Position numbers and translations under genes: made by a program. DNA of 64,000 bases, taken from positions 62,001 to 126,000 of the forward strand of contig NZ_CP082296.1 of assembly GCF_019880205.1 (NCBI RefSeq), read 5' to 3'. The notes under the pieces were generated by a model. The model saw only the letters and a list, made by a program, of their open reading frames with translations. It ran no database searches and had not been told where the DNA came from. The stretch comes from Pantoea alfalfae (GTDB lineage Bacteria > Pseudomonadota > Gammaproteobacteria > Enterobacterales > Enterobacteriaceae). Below, piece by piece: positions 54,882-63,856 of this stretch; the stretch's first letter is position 1, and each line of letters starts with the position of its first letter.

Positions 54882-55052
54882 ATGCGCGTATTCAGTGTGA
54901 TGATTCTGGTTTCTCTTCTCAGTGCCTGCAGTGCCCCGTGGCACGCTGAAAAAACGGTTCCCGCGGCCGAAACCCGTCAGCAGACCTGCCAGCCCGGATC
55001 TAATCCCAGCCAGAACGACTGTGGTCACTTCCCTGAGCCTGAGTTCCACTAA
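54882..55052 (+). CDS. Very small lipoprotein of unknown function (56 aa)
   Basis: A short frame with a perfect AAGGAG Shine-Dalgarno 5 nt before its ATG. The protein starts MRVFSVMILVSLLSAC, a signal peptide with lipobox LSAC (Cys16), followed by a 40-residue tail with two more cysteines (QTCQPG and NDCGHFPEPEFH). I do not recognise the family. It should be a membrane-anchored periplasmic lipoprotein. It lies 104 bp downstream of ortT on the same strand and may share its transcript. Confidence 0.7.
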   Translation: MRVFSVMILVSLLSACSAPWHAEKTVPAAETRQQTCQPGSNPSQNDCGHFPEPEFH

Positions 55053-55214
55053 TCACTCATACAGCGATCGCGGCGGCGAGATCGCATTTACGCTATTTCA
55101 TCATATAACAAGGCTTTACAGGCCGCTAACCGGTCAGTAAAGTAGCGCCCAGACATCAATTCTGATGCGTAAGCGTTAACGTCAACCAACGCCCCCGCAG
55201 CACTGCTGCATGTG

Positions 55215-56426
55215 ATGATCCCTGCCATGATGCCTGTACAACAGCAAGCTAAACCCCTCGCTGCGTTTTCCAGCGCCAGCTTTTTTTTGTTCGTCCTGCT
55301 GCTCACCGCAGCAAATCTTCGGGCACCGATTACCGCCGTCGGGCCGGTGCTGCAGGATGTCCGCCAGACCTTTGGCCTCAGCGCCAGCGAAGCAGGCCTG
55401 TTTAACTTTATTCCACTGATGCTTTTTGCCCTGCTCGCCCCGCCTGCCGCCTGGCTGGGAAATCGGGTCGGGCTGGAGCGCAGTTTGTGGAGTGCACTGT
55501 GCCTGATTACTGCTGGTTCACTGTTGCGCTGGTTGCCTGCTGAAGCGGCATTATGGAGCGGAACGCTGCTGCTGAGCGCAGGTATTGCCGCGGCCAACGT
55601 ACTGCTGCCGCCCCTGATTAAGCGCGATTTCACCGCCCATACCGCCAGATACATTGGCCTTTATGCCGCCACCATGTCGATTACTGCCAGCCTCGCGTCG
55701 GGCATTGCCGTGCCGCTGAGCGAGCTCTCAACGGCGGGCTGGCGACTCTCACTGGTTGTCTGGGCGCTGCCAGGGCTGGTTGCGCTGCTCGCCTGGCTGC
55801 CGCTTTTACGTCAGCGGCAGTCATCTTTAGCGTCGGCTGAAGCCCCTGTTGCACATCGTCATGCGTGGCGCTCAGCCGGTGGCTGGCAAATCGCCCTGTT
55901 TATGGCACTGCAATCGCTGGCATTTTATACCCTGATCGACTGGTTTGCCGTGTTTGCTCAGGATAATGGCTTCACTCAGGCGCAGGCTGGGTGGCTGCTG
56001 TTCTGGTATCAGGCAATTGCAATCGTTGCTAATCTGGCCTGTATGGTTGCGCTGAAGCGGGTAAAAGATGCCCGGCTCACCGCATTCATTGCTTCCTCGG
56101 GTATTTTCCTCGGTATGTCAGGTCTGCTGCTTAATCCGCAATGGGCGTTGATCTGGCTGACACTGGCCGGACTGGGTGCCGGGGCTTCACTGGTGCTCTG
56201 CCTCTCGCTGTTTAATCTGCGCGCCACACATCACCGTCAGGCCTCACAACTTTCAGGCATGGCGCAATGTGTGGGCTATGCACTGGCAGCCCTGGGCCCG
56301 CTGTTTTTTGGCGTGCTCCATGAACAGAGCGGTAACTGGACGCTGCCCTTCAGTGTGCTGGCACTGCTGAGCCTGTTACAGATGGTATTGGCTCCGCTGG
56401 CAGCACAGTCAAAACCCATCAGCTGA
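55215..56426 (+). CDS. CynX/NimT-family MFS transporter
   Basis: About 403 residues, twelve helices. [17 protein letters not shown] and [24 protein letters not shown] are typical of the cyanate/nitroimidazole transport family (CynX, NimT/YeaN). The substrate is unknown; no cyanase is adjacent. Start uncertain: ATGs at 55215, 55227 and 55230 and a GTG at 55212 are available, none with a good ribosome site. Upstream of glutaminase by 92 bp. Confidence 0.82.
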   Translation: MIPAMMPVQQQAKPLAAFSSASFFLFVLLLTAANLRAPITAVGPVLQDVRQTFGLSASEAGLFNFIPLMLFALLAPPAAWLGNRVGLERSLWSALCLITAGSLLRWLPAEAALWSGTLLLSAGIAAANVLLPPLIKRDFTAHTARYIGLYAATMSITASLASGIAVPLSELSTAGWRLSLVVWALPGLVALLAWLPLLRQRQSSLASAEAPVAHRHAWRSAGGWQIALFMALQSLAFYTLIDWFAVFAQDNGFTQAQAGWLLFWYQAIAIVANLACMVALKRVKDARLTAFIASSGIFLGMSGLLLNPQWALIWLTLAGLGAGASLVLCLSLFNLRATHHRQASQLSGMAQCVGYALAALGPLFFGVLHEQSGNWTLPFSVLALLSLLQMVLAPLAAQSKPIS

Positions 56427-56517
56427 AAATGCGGCTCAGCGACTCATAACAGATGACTGGCCGGTCGCAAATGCATCACGCATTGCCGGCCAGCGTAAAC
56501 CGACGGGAGAAAAGTGC

Positions 56518-57438
56518 GTGTCTGAACTAAATAATGCTCTGCTGCAGGAGGTCCTGGATCAGGTGCGTCCGCTGGTCCATCGGGGAAAAGTCGCTGACTA
56601 TATCCCCGCGCTGGCCGATGTTGCGGCCGACAATCTGGCCATTGCCGTTTGCCTGCGTGACGGCACCCTCTTTCAGGCGGGCGATGCGGAGACGCGCTTT
56701 TCGATTCAGTCGATATCCAAAGCGCTATCGCTGACTGTGGCACTGACCCGCTATGACGACAGTGAAATCTGGCAGCGGGTTGGCAAAGAGCCATCAGGCC
56801 AGCCATTTAATTCACTGGTCCAGCTGGAGCTGGAACAGGGCAAGCCACGTAATCCGTTTATCAATGCCGGTGCGCTGGTGATTTGCGATCTGCTGGAAAC
56901 CCGCCTGACGGCGCCACGCCAGCGAATGCTGGAAATTGTGCGCCAGCTTAGCCAGCAGCCCGATATCAATTATGATCGCCACGTTGCCCGCTCTGAATTT
57001 GAACATTCTGCCCGCAATGCCGCGATAGCCTGGCTGATGAAGTCGTTTGGTAATTTCGATAATGATGTCACCAGCGTCATGCAGACCTATTTCCACTATT
57101 GCTCACTGTCGATGAACTGCGTTGAACTGGCGCGCACCTTCATCTATCTGGCTAATCAGGGTAAAACACTGGATGGCAGCCAGATGATTACACCGCGTCA
57201 GGCGCGGCAGATTAACGCACTGATGATCACCAGCGGGATGTATGATGGCGCAGGCGAATTCGCGTGGCGGGTTGGGATGCCTGCAAAGTCGGGCGTAGGT
57301 GGCGGAATTATTGCCGTCATCCCTGGCGAGATGAGCATTGCCGTCTGGTCACCCGGGCTGGACAGCGCAGGTAATTCGCTGGCGGGCACTGCTGTGCTGG
57401 AATTGCTGACGGAAAAGCTGGGGCGCTCGATATTTTGA
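56518..57438 (+). CDS. glsB: Glutaminase
   Basis: 306 residues, strongly similar to E. coli GlsB (YneH). The serine-dependent glutaminase motif SIQSISK (Ser and Lys catalytic), [30 protein letters not shown] and [10 protein letters not shown] are present. It hydrolyses glutamine to glutamate and ammonia. GTG start at 56518 with GGGAG eight nt upstream. Confidence 0.94.
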   Translation: MSELNNALLQEVLDQVRPLVHRGKVADYIPALADVAADNLAIAVCLRDGTLFQAGDAETRFSIQSISKALSLTVALTRYDDSEIWQRVGKEPSGQPFNSLVQLELEQGKPRNPFINAGALVICDLLETRLTAPRQRMLEIVRQLSQQPDINYDRHVARSEFEHSARNAAIAWLMKSFGNFDNDVTSVMQTYFHYCSLSMNCVELARTFIYLANQGKTLDGSQMITPRQARQINALMITSGMYDGAGEFAWRVGMPAKSGVGGGIIAVIPGEMSIAVWSPGLDSAGNSLAGTAVLELLTEKLGRSIF

Positions 57439-57564
57439 TACTGAGCGCGCAAATAACAGGCTCGCCGTGATGAAAAGCGATGGAGTTCCCATGATTCCGG
57501 CAAGCTGATTTTATATTTTCAGTGCAGTACGCTGGCGATTTGAGTCGTCAGCGTTAATCAGCGC

Positions 57565-58293
57565 TCAAAAAATTCTTAGCGCGAAATCTGTGCCAGCTCC
57601 TGTACAAAGGTTTTGGCGTTTGAGACTTCGCCCGCCTGCACAATGCAGTTTGCCAATGATTATCACCTGCGATGAAGAGTGATCGCCTGCCATCAAAATG
57701 GATACCAGCTTGTCCATCAGTTCTGCCAGATCACGTTGCCGGATATGTTTCTGCAACAGGGTCAGTGCCGCCATGCTGCGGTGTTGCATGATCTCATCGT
57801 CAGGAATCGTCGTGACATCGACCAGTGGAAAACTGTGGCTGTAAAGCCTGTCCGCCAGCAACGGGTCGTCGAACTCATCCAGCCACCGGGTCGAATAAGG
57901 ATAGGGGGTGCGTCTGCCCACGTAAAACAGTATGGGTATTACCCGCGGCAATCTCTTGTGCCCAGCTTCAGGATGGCGCTGCATGGCAGCCACTGCATAG
58001 CGCATCAGCCGAAATGCCATATGTTTGTCAGGTGATGACTGATGCTCAATGAGTACATGGATCTATCCATTGCCAGCGGTAGTTTTACGACTGTAAAGCA
58101 CATCGCTAACGTACTGCCGAAGGTCATCCTCGACAAACGACCCCGACTCCAGCTTCAGTGTGCTGAGATCACAGCGTTGGCACAACTCTGGCGGCAGGTG
58201 CAGCGCCAGGAAATCCCGGGCAATATCCGGCTGAGTCAGAAATTGCCGGAATGTCGCATCATGAGGCGTGTGCGTGCTGTTGTTCTTTTTCAC
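57565..58293 (-). pseudogene. Broken Rpn-family recombination-promoting nuclease
   Basis: The frame starts at GTG 58293 (AAGGAG eight nt upstream) with STHTPHDATFRQFLTQPDIARDF, typical of Rpn/PD-(D/E)XK proteins. An in-frame TAG at 58063-58065 interrupts it; the same frame resumes as [14 protein letters not shown] and [16 protein letters not shown]. Near 57654 a one-base shift leaves the family reading ([20 protein letters not shown]) in another frame, ending at a stop at 57576-57578, far short of full length. So at least three lesions are present. Rpn proteins are transposase_31-like DNases linked to recA-independent recombination and phage defence. Confidence 0.85.
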
Positions 58294-58509
58294 TGACCAG
58301 ACTCCTTTCTGTTCCTGAAGCGCTGACAACGGCTGATTCAGCAGGATAAAAGGCGCTAAATCCTGTAGCGCACGAACGTTTAAAGACCGGATGGAAATAA
58401 CGAAATGAATACTCTGATGATTGAACCCCGTAAAACGCTTTTCCTGAATTCTACGAGGTTGCTCTGAATATTAACGAATTGCAGGCCTCAGAAAGCCATT
58501 CGACCCAGC

Positions 58510-59448
58510 TCAGCTCACCACATTAACCGGCTCGCCCTGAATAAAGGCCGCAATATTGGCCATCACACCCGTCACCAGATTCTCTACGCCGCTGCGACTC
58601 GCCCAGGCAATGTGCGGCGTCAGCAGCAGATTGGGCAAATCTGCCAGCAGCGGGTTATCTGCAGAGGGTGGTTCGCTGCTCAGAACATCCAGCGCCGCGC
58701 CGCCAATCAGCCCCTGCTTTAATGCCTCAGCAAGATCGGCCTCGTTAATGAGGCCACCACGCGCGGTGTTAATCAGCAGCGCATGCGGTTTCATTTTCTC
58801 CAGCGCCTCGCGATCAATCATCTGACGGGTGCTGTCACTCAATGGGCAGTGCAGCGAAATAATATCGCTGGTGGCCAGCATCTGCTCAAAGCTGACATAG
58901 CCCTCACGCACCCGATCACTGCCTTTGCGCTCCGCGTACTGGACCTTCATTCCCAGCGCCTGGGCCAGCCTGCCGACCGCCTGACCGATATCACCTTTGC
59001 CCGCGATACCCAGCGTGGCGCCGCCAATATCCCCTATTGGCTGACGATGCAGACAAAAGTGCTGCGCCTGCGGCCAGTCGATGCGGGTATTAACGGCATA
59101 AGCCATCATGTGACGACGCAAGGCGAAAATGGCGGCGATTACCGCCTCCGACACGCTCTGAGAAGAGTAGCCGGGTACATTACTGACCACGATGCCGCGG
59201 ACGCGGCAGGCCTCTGTATCAATACAGTCATAACCGGTTGCCGCAATACAGATAAAGCGCAGTTCAGGAAGCTGCGCCAGGGTGTCGGCACACAACGGCA
59301 CCTTATTGGTAATCGCAACCGTCGCGCCCGTGAGCGAAGAGACAATGTCACTGACCGGTGTTTGTGCGCGAATCTCCCAGTCAGCCTGTAGTTGTCCGAT
59401 CGGCAGAGAGACAGGCAGTGTGTCACCATCCAGCATTACAATTTTCAT
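58510..59448 (-). CDS. D-isomer-specific 2-hydroxyacid dehydrogenase
   Basis: 312 residues. Catalytic Arg in INTARGGLI, Glu in SSEPP and His in TPHIAWAS; nucleotide-binding LGIAGKGDIGQAVG. It resembles HprA-like glycerate/hydroxypyruvate reductases. The substrate is probably a small 2-oxo acid such as hydroxypyruvate or glyoxylate. The ATG at 59448 is chosen because AAGGA lies 6 nt upstream; the ATG at 59454 would abut it. Confidence 0.88.
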   Translation of the reverse strand: MKIVMLDGDTLPVSLPIGQLQADWEIRAQTPVSDIVSSLTGATVAITNKVPLCADTLAQLPELRFICIAATGYDCIDTEACRVRGIVVSNVPGYSSQSVSEAVIAAIFALRRHMMAYAVNTRIDWPQAQHFCLHRQPIGDIGGATLGIAGKGDIGQAVGRLAQALGMKVQYAERKGSDRVREGYVSFEQMLATSDIISLHCPLSDSTRQMIDREALEKMKPHALLINTARGGLINEADLAEALKQGLIGGAALDVLSSEPPSADNPLLADLPNLLLTPHIAWASRSGVENLVTGVMANIAAFIQGEPVNVVS

Positions 59449-59665
59449 CTTCATTCCTTTATGGGTTCGGTTAAATGCAACCGACTCATTAATGTTATTT
59501 GTATGTATTTAACGAGTAACATCTAAGTTAAATGATGCTGGAATTAAAGTGAATATGTTCAAAGAGTGCGAATTTTTTCGGAACAGATGCCACTTTATTT
59601 AACCCTTTTATCCCCTTCGCGTTACACTGCCGCCCGTAATTTTCACCCTTGCGCCCGTTACAATC

Positions 59666-60088
59666 ATGCAGAAATCTTCACTCAGACATCGACTCACTGC
59701 CGGTATTGCGATACTGGCCGTGCTGCTGTTGTTTGTCGCCCCGATGATTTCAAAGAATCTGGCTGAGCATCACGCCACAATGCAGCGTGTCTCCGCTATG
59801 AGCGCAGAGATGCCGATGATGCATCATCACAGCGAAATGATGTCAATGGCGGACCATGGGATGATGATGGATCCTGGTTTTGCCTGTGGTTACTGCGATT
59901 TACTGGTGCATGTGCCGCTGATGCTCTGGGTCTTTATCCCGTTCATCGGGTGGATGAGCCTGATCAGCCGCACCCCGCCGCCCTTTGCGATTAATCCGCC
60001 TCCGTGGCGATGGATGTTGCGTCTCCACCGACCACGAGCGCCGCCCGCTTTCACGTCACACTCACTGCTTTCTGATTCGATTGCGTGA
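59666..60088 (+). CDS. DUF2946 protein, Met/His-rich, membrane-associated
   Basis: 140 residues. An N-terminal hydrophobic segment (TAGIAILAVLLLFVAPMI), then a Met/His-rich periplasmic stretch (EMPMMHHHSEMMSMADHGMM), a CGYC motif and a second helix (PLMLWVFIPFIGWMSLI). DUF2946 proteins are often encoded near copper or iron uptake genes. The Met/His run suggests copper binding. No clear ribosome site before ATG 59666. It precedes a PepSY protein by ~45 bp, probably one operon. Confidence 0.75.
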   Translation: MQKSSLRHRLTAGIAILAVLLLFVAPMISKNLAEHHATMQRVSAMSAEMPMMHHHSEMMSMADHGMMMDPGFACGYCDLLVHVPLMLWVFIPFIGWMSLISRTPPPFAINPPPWRWMLRLHRPRAPPAFTSHSLLSDSIA

Positions 60089-60133
60089 CAACGTCACCCA
60101 ATCGCCTTTGTCTTTTGAAAAGTGTGGAATGCT

Positions 60134-61864
60134 ATGTCCTCTTCTCAGGAAATTATCCCTGCACCGCGCGGCACGCTGTTTAATCTGTTTCGCCGCCTGC
60201 ATTTTTATATCGGTCTGTTTATCGCACCGTTCATTTTTGTCGCCGCGCTCACCGGCACGCTCTACGTTCTGACGCCGCAGCTGGAACAGGCTATCTACCA
60301 CGATGCCCTGACCACCGATGCACAGGGCCAGGCACAGCCGTTGTCAGCCCAGATTGCCGCCGCACGTGCGCGTGCGGGTGAGTCTGCACGTATCTACGCC
60401 GTGCGTCCCGCACCGGGTCCGCATGATACAACCCGCGTGCAGTTTGCTGAGCCTCAGCTTGGCCCATCGGAATCACGATCGCTGTTTATCGATCCCTACA
60501 CTCTGCAGGTGAAAGGCGATATGACGGTGTATGGCACCAGCGGTGTGTTGCCGCTGCGCATGTGGCTGGATCAGCTGCATCGCGGCCTGCTGCTCGGCGA
60601 TTTTGGCCGTAACTACAGCGAGCTGGCAGCCTCATGGCTGTGGGTCGCTGCGCTGGGTGGGATCATCTTATGGTCCGGCACCCGGCCACCACGTACCCGT
60701 AAGAAAGTGCGCAGCGGATTTGCGGCAACGCGTCACTGGCACGTTACGCTGGGTCTGCTGCTGGCTATCGGGCTGGTGTTCTTTTCGGTAACGGGACTGA
60801 CCTGGTCACAGTGGGCAGGCAACAATATCGAAAAGATGCGCAGCGACTTTGGCTGGAAAACGCCGCAGGTTAATACCGCACTGAACGGTGACGCGCCCGC
60901 CGAAGCAGCCGATCCGCATGCTGACCATCGCGGTGCGATGGAAGGCATGACGATGTCCGGCATGACCATGCCAGCCAGAATCGCCGCGCCAGTGGTTCTC
61001 AATCAACCGAATGCCAGCTGGGATCAGGCACTGGCAGCAGCACGTCAGGCCGGACTGCACGCCGCGAAACTGGAGCTGCGTCAGCCTAAGAACGCAGAAC
61101 AGGCCTGGACAGTTTCGGAGATTGACCGCAGCTGGCCAAGTCAGGTTGATGCGGTTTCTATCAATCCGGCTGATTTCAGCGTGGTCGACCGCGTTGAATT
61201 CGCCAGCTTCCCGCTGGTGGCAAAACTGACCCGCTGGGGCGTGGATGCGCATATGGGGGTACTGTTTGGTCTGCCTAACCAACTGATTCTGGCCCTGTTC
61301 GGCTTTGGACTCTGTGCGATGATAGTGCTGGGCTACCGCATGTGGTGGATTCGCCGCCCGGCGGTTCCCCAGCTCAGCCCATCGCAGACGCTGTTGTCCA
61401 TCTGGCTTGCACTGCCGCGTTATACGCAGGGCACCAGCGTGATAGTGATGCTGGCGCTGGGTTATGCGCTGCCTGTCCTGGGCATCAGCCTGGTGGTGCT
61501 GATCCTGCTGGATATTCAGCGCTGGCGCAGCGCGCAGCATGCGTCGGTCATTCGGGAAGAAATTGCGCCAGATAAGCAGTCGCCGCTGGCTATAGTCCAG
61601 TCACGCTTCGCCGGAAAGCGCAAAGAGATGCGCTATTTTCTCCGCAGCGTCACGGTGCTGGCGCTGATTGTGATTTCAGTGATGGCGAATGCGATGATCG
61701 GCGGCGTAATTGACCAGTATCAGATCCCCTTCAGCCACTGGTCACTGACCATGTATATCACCCAGGCGATGATGATCCTGCTCTACTCCACGGTCTTTAC
61801 CGGGCTATTGTCGATCCCACTCTGGTATTTCTTCCTGGGTGAGAGCGACGAACAGGGCAAATAA
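60134..61864 (+). CDS. PepSY-associated TM helix protein (metal/ferric-reductase-like)
   Basis: 576 residues with several TM helices. N-terminal FRRLHFYIGLFIAPFIFVAALTGTLYVL is the PepSY-TM signature, with RMWLDQLHRGLLLGDFGRNYSELAA and ATRHWHVTLGLLLAIGLVFFSVTGLTW as conserved His-containing helices that may bind haem. A periplasmic loop holds DPHADHRGAMEGMTMSGMTMP, another Met/His-rich metal-binding candidate. Related proteins act in iron or copper homeostasis, some as siderophore reductases. Substrate unknown. ATG at 60134 is preferred over GTG 60122. Confidence 0.8.
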   Translation: MSSSQEIIPAPRGTLFNLFRRLHFYIGLFIAPFIFVAALTGTLYVLTPQLEQAIYHDALTTDAQGQAQPLSAQIAAARARAGESARIYAVRPAPGPHDTTRVQFAEPQLGPSESRSLFIDPYTLQVKGDMTVYGTSGVLPLRMWLDQLHRGLLLGDFGRNYSELAASWLWVAALGGIILWSGTRPPRTRKKVRSGFAATRHWHVTLGLLLAIGLVFFSVTGLTWSQWAGNNIEKMRSDFGWKTPQVNTALNGDAPAEAADPHADHRGAMEGMTMSGMTMPARIAAPVVLNQPNASWDQALAAARQAGLHAAKLELRQPKNAEQAWTVSEIDRSWPSQVDAVSINPADFSVVDRVEFASFPLVAKLTRWGVDAHMGVLFGLPNQLILALFGFGLCAMIVLGYRMWWIRRPAVPQLSPSQTLLSIWLALPRYTQGTSVIVMLALGYALPVLGISLVVLILLDIQRWRSAQHASVIREEIAPDKQSPLAIVQSRFAGKRKEMRYFLRSVTVLALIVISVMANAMIGGVIDQYQIPFSHWSLTMYITQAMMILLYSTVFTGLLSIPLWYFFLGESDEQGK

Positions 61865-61906
61865 GCAGATGACACACCGCGTTATTTTTTATTCAAAATA
61901 ACTGAC

Positions 61907-61931
61907 GAAGCCGGGCAAATCATCCGGCTTC
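61907..61931. terminator. Weak terminator hairpin after the PepSY gene
   Basis: GAAGCCGG-gcaaatcat-CCGGCTTC: 8-bp stem followed by TCATTCTG, a poor T-tract. Confidence 0.4.
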
Positions 61932-61990
61932 TCATTCTGCGCCTGAGGTCTATGATCGTTGTTATGCCTTCCTTTATCTGAGAACTCATC

Positions 61991-62668
61991 ATGAATATTG
62001 TGCGAGCTAATTCTGAACAACTCTTTGAGTACGGTCCTTTTACCGTTCGTCGTCAGCGGCCTGGCGAGGCGCTTAGCCCGTTGCTCATTGTTGACCTGAT
62101 GTCGCTGAAACTGGATGCCCGGATCCCGATGCAGCAGCATCAGGACGAAGAAGTGTTCACCTACCTGTGGCGCGGTTCAATGCAGCATCAGGACAGCAAC
62201 GGCGAGCGTACTCAGCTCTCTGCGAAAAAGGTAATGGTGGTGAATGCCGGTGAGGGTGTTCAGTACGAAGAATCAGTGCCGCTGTATGAAGCGGAACTGT
62301 TGCAGGCCGTTATCCGGCCTTCACTGCCGGGCGGTGAAGCGATGACTCAGGTGCTGGAGCGCGATCAGGGCATTATGACTAACGGCTGGACCGAACTGGC
62401 CGGGCCGGAAGAGTCTGATGCCCCGCTGGAATTGCGCCAGGAAGTCTATATCTACGATACGCTGCTGGAGCGTAACCAGACGGTGGACGTGCCCTCGATG
62501 CCGGGCTTTGTGGCTTATCTGATCGTGCTGGAAGGAATTATTCGCATCGGCGATCAGCGACTCAGTCGCGGCGATGCGGTGAGCGGGCTGGATAGCAGCA
62601 TGGAGGTTACCGGGGATCGGGATGCCAATCTGGTCTGCTTCCTGGTGAAGCCTGATAATGTTGCATAA
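61991..62668 (+). CDS. Pirin-family bicupin protein (YhaK-like)
   Basis: 225 residues. N-terminal cupin (SPLLIVDLMSLKLDARIPMQQHQDEEVFTYLWRGSMQHQDSNG, described in part) and C-terminal cupin (LIVLEGIIRIGDQRLSRGDAVSGLD). The HQDEEVF and MQHQDS parts fit the YhaK branch of pirins, of which E. coli YhaK is an oxidative-stress marker. Enzymatic role (quercetinase-like) unproven. Stand-alone gene with a terminator. Confidence 0.85.
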   Translation: MNIVRANSEQLFEYGPFTVRRQRPGEALSPLLIVDLMSLKLDARIPMQQHQDEEVFTYLWRGSMQHQDSNGERTQLSAKKVMVVNAGEGVQYEESVPLYEAELLQAVIRPSLPGGEAMTQVLERDQGIMTNGWTELAGPEESDAPLELRQEVYIYDTLLERNQTVDVPSMPGFVAYLIVLEGIIRIGDQRLSRGDAVSGLDSSMEVTGDRDANLVCFLVKPDNVA

Positions 62669-62671
62669 CAA

Positions 62672-62691
62672 AGCGCGGGATAATCCCGCGC
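62672..62691. terminator. Terminator after pirin gene, bidirectional
   Basis: AGCGCGGGA-TA-ATCCCGCGCT followed by TTTCTTTT; A-rich on the other side, so it also serves the convergent small gene at 62711. Confidence 0.85.
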
Positions 62692-62710
62692 TTTTCTTTT
62701 GATGGGCGAT

Positions 62711-62938
62711 TTAAAGCGTTTTACGTTGCTGCATCGCCTGCACCCGCTTATAGACATGATCAAACTGACGTACATCGTCGCGTAGCCAGTGGCGTTGTGT
62801 CAGCGGTGCATCATCCAGTGCCTGCGGCAGCGGCACGCCGGCCAGCGATCCCCGGCAGCAAAAGGCGCGCGCCAGCGTCGCCGTAGTGATGCCAATGTAG
62901 CGGGCAAACTCAGGTAAGGTCATCAGTGCAGTGCTCAT
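62711..62938 (-). CDS. Small helix-turn-helix protein, excisionase/MerR-like
   Basis: 75 residues. LMTLPEFARYIGITTATLARAF looks like the short helix-turn-helix of excisionase-like proteins, followed by a basic C-terminus (VYKRVQAMQQRKTL). The middle is Pro/Leu-rich (GSLAGVPLPQALDDAP). I do not recognise a named family. Strong AGGAGGT site before ATG 62938, so translation is likely. No phage genes are nearby. Confidence 0.6.
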   Translation of the reverse strand: MSTALMTLPEFARYIGITTATLARAFCCRGSLAGVPLPQALDDAPLTQRHWLRDDVRQFDHVYKRVQAMQQRKTL

Positions 62939-63091
62939 ATTCCACCTCCTGTTAACAAAATATTCCCTGCATTTTCAGCCCAAATCTTTAATGCATTTAT
63001 TGATCTGAAACATAGATATGGTACTAATCTTCTGCCTGCTGATGAGATAGCTCGTCTCGCCTGCCGTAAAACGAAAAGAAGTGAGGACCCC

Positions 63092-63640
63092 GTGCGCCAT
63101 TATGGATTGATGATAGCCCTGCTGTTTTCCGGCTTTACAGCTGCTCATACTCTGACACCCGGTCAGCCTGTCCCGCCGGTCTACATTGCCGACAAAGGCG
63201 AAATGGTGCTGAACCAGGGTGACATCGATTATCAGCGCTGGAACAGTCAGACACTGACCGGAAAAGTGCGTCTGGTGATTCATGTTGCTGGCCGGCTTTC
63301 TGCGAAAGATCAGAGTGCCTCCTTAATTAAAGCCATTCAGCAGGCCCAACTGCCGCGTGACCGCTTCCAGACTACCACCATCGTAAATACCGACGATGCC
63401 CTGCCCGGCAGTGCCATTTTTGTGGTGCGCAGCATCGCCTCCAGCAAAAAAGCAGCACCCTGGCAGCAATTTATTATCGACAGCAGTGGCGTCACTGCGC
63501 ATAGCTGGCATCTTCAGCCGGAAAGCGCGTCTGTCGTGGTGATTGATCGGGAAGGGATTGTACGCTTCGCTAAAGATGGCGCATTATCGGATGAGGATGT
63601 CACCAGCGTGATGAAAGCGCTGCGCGCATTACTGGGCTGA
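63092..63640 (+). CDS. ytfJ: YtfJ-family periplasmic thioredoxin-like protein
   Basis: 182 residues. Signal peptide YGLMIALLFSGFTAAH, then the YtfJ pattern: GKVRLVIHVAGRLSAKDQSASLIKAI, RDRFQTTTIVNTDDALPGS and FIIDSSGV. A thioredoxin fold without the CXXC. Function unknown. GTG start at 63092 with GAGG upstream. Confidence 0.9.
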   Translation: MRHYGLMIALLFSGFTAAHTLTPGQPVPPVYIADKGEMVLNQGDIDYQRWNSQTLTGKVRLVIHVAGRLSAKDQSASLIKAIQQAQLPRDRFQTTTIVNTDDALPGSAIFVVRSIASSKKAAPWQQFIIDSSGVTAHSWHLQPESASVVVIDREGIVRFAKDGALSDEDVTSVMKALRALLG

Positions 63641-63856
63641 TTCAGGCAATATAGTGGTCAGGACGGTGCGTTAAAACGCGGAATGCTGCTGAATTCGCCG
63701 ACAATTTTATCACTGTGAGCTACGCTTAGTTGTAATGGATTTACCCGCCGTTCTTTGAAAACCTGCCAACTATGCTGTGGCAGTCGGGGACGATTATTGA
63801 AGATGGCATCGAATCATTTCGACCTGCTGTGACTTCCTCTGTAGATAAGGACAGCC

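Noticed and set aside
55088..55654. Minus-strand frame ending AACKALLYDEIA opposite the CynX-like gene
   Set aside because: The last ~25 residues looked protein-like, but most of the frame is antisense to the MFS gene and I cannot match it to a family.
58405..58545. Possible frameshifted small gene (MNTLMIEPRK... continuing as FPEFYEVALNINELQ in another frame)
   Set aside because: Readable in two frames only, with no ribosome site and no recognised relative; could be chance.
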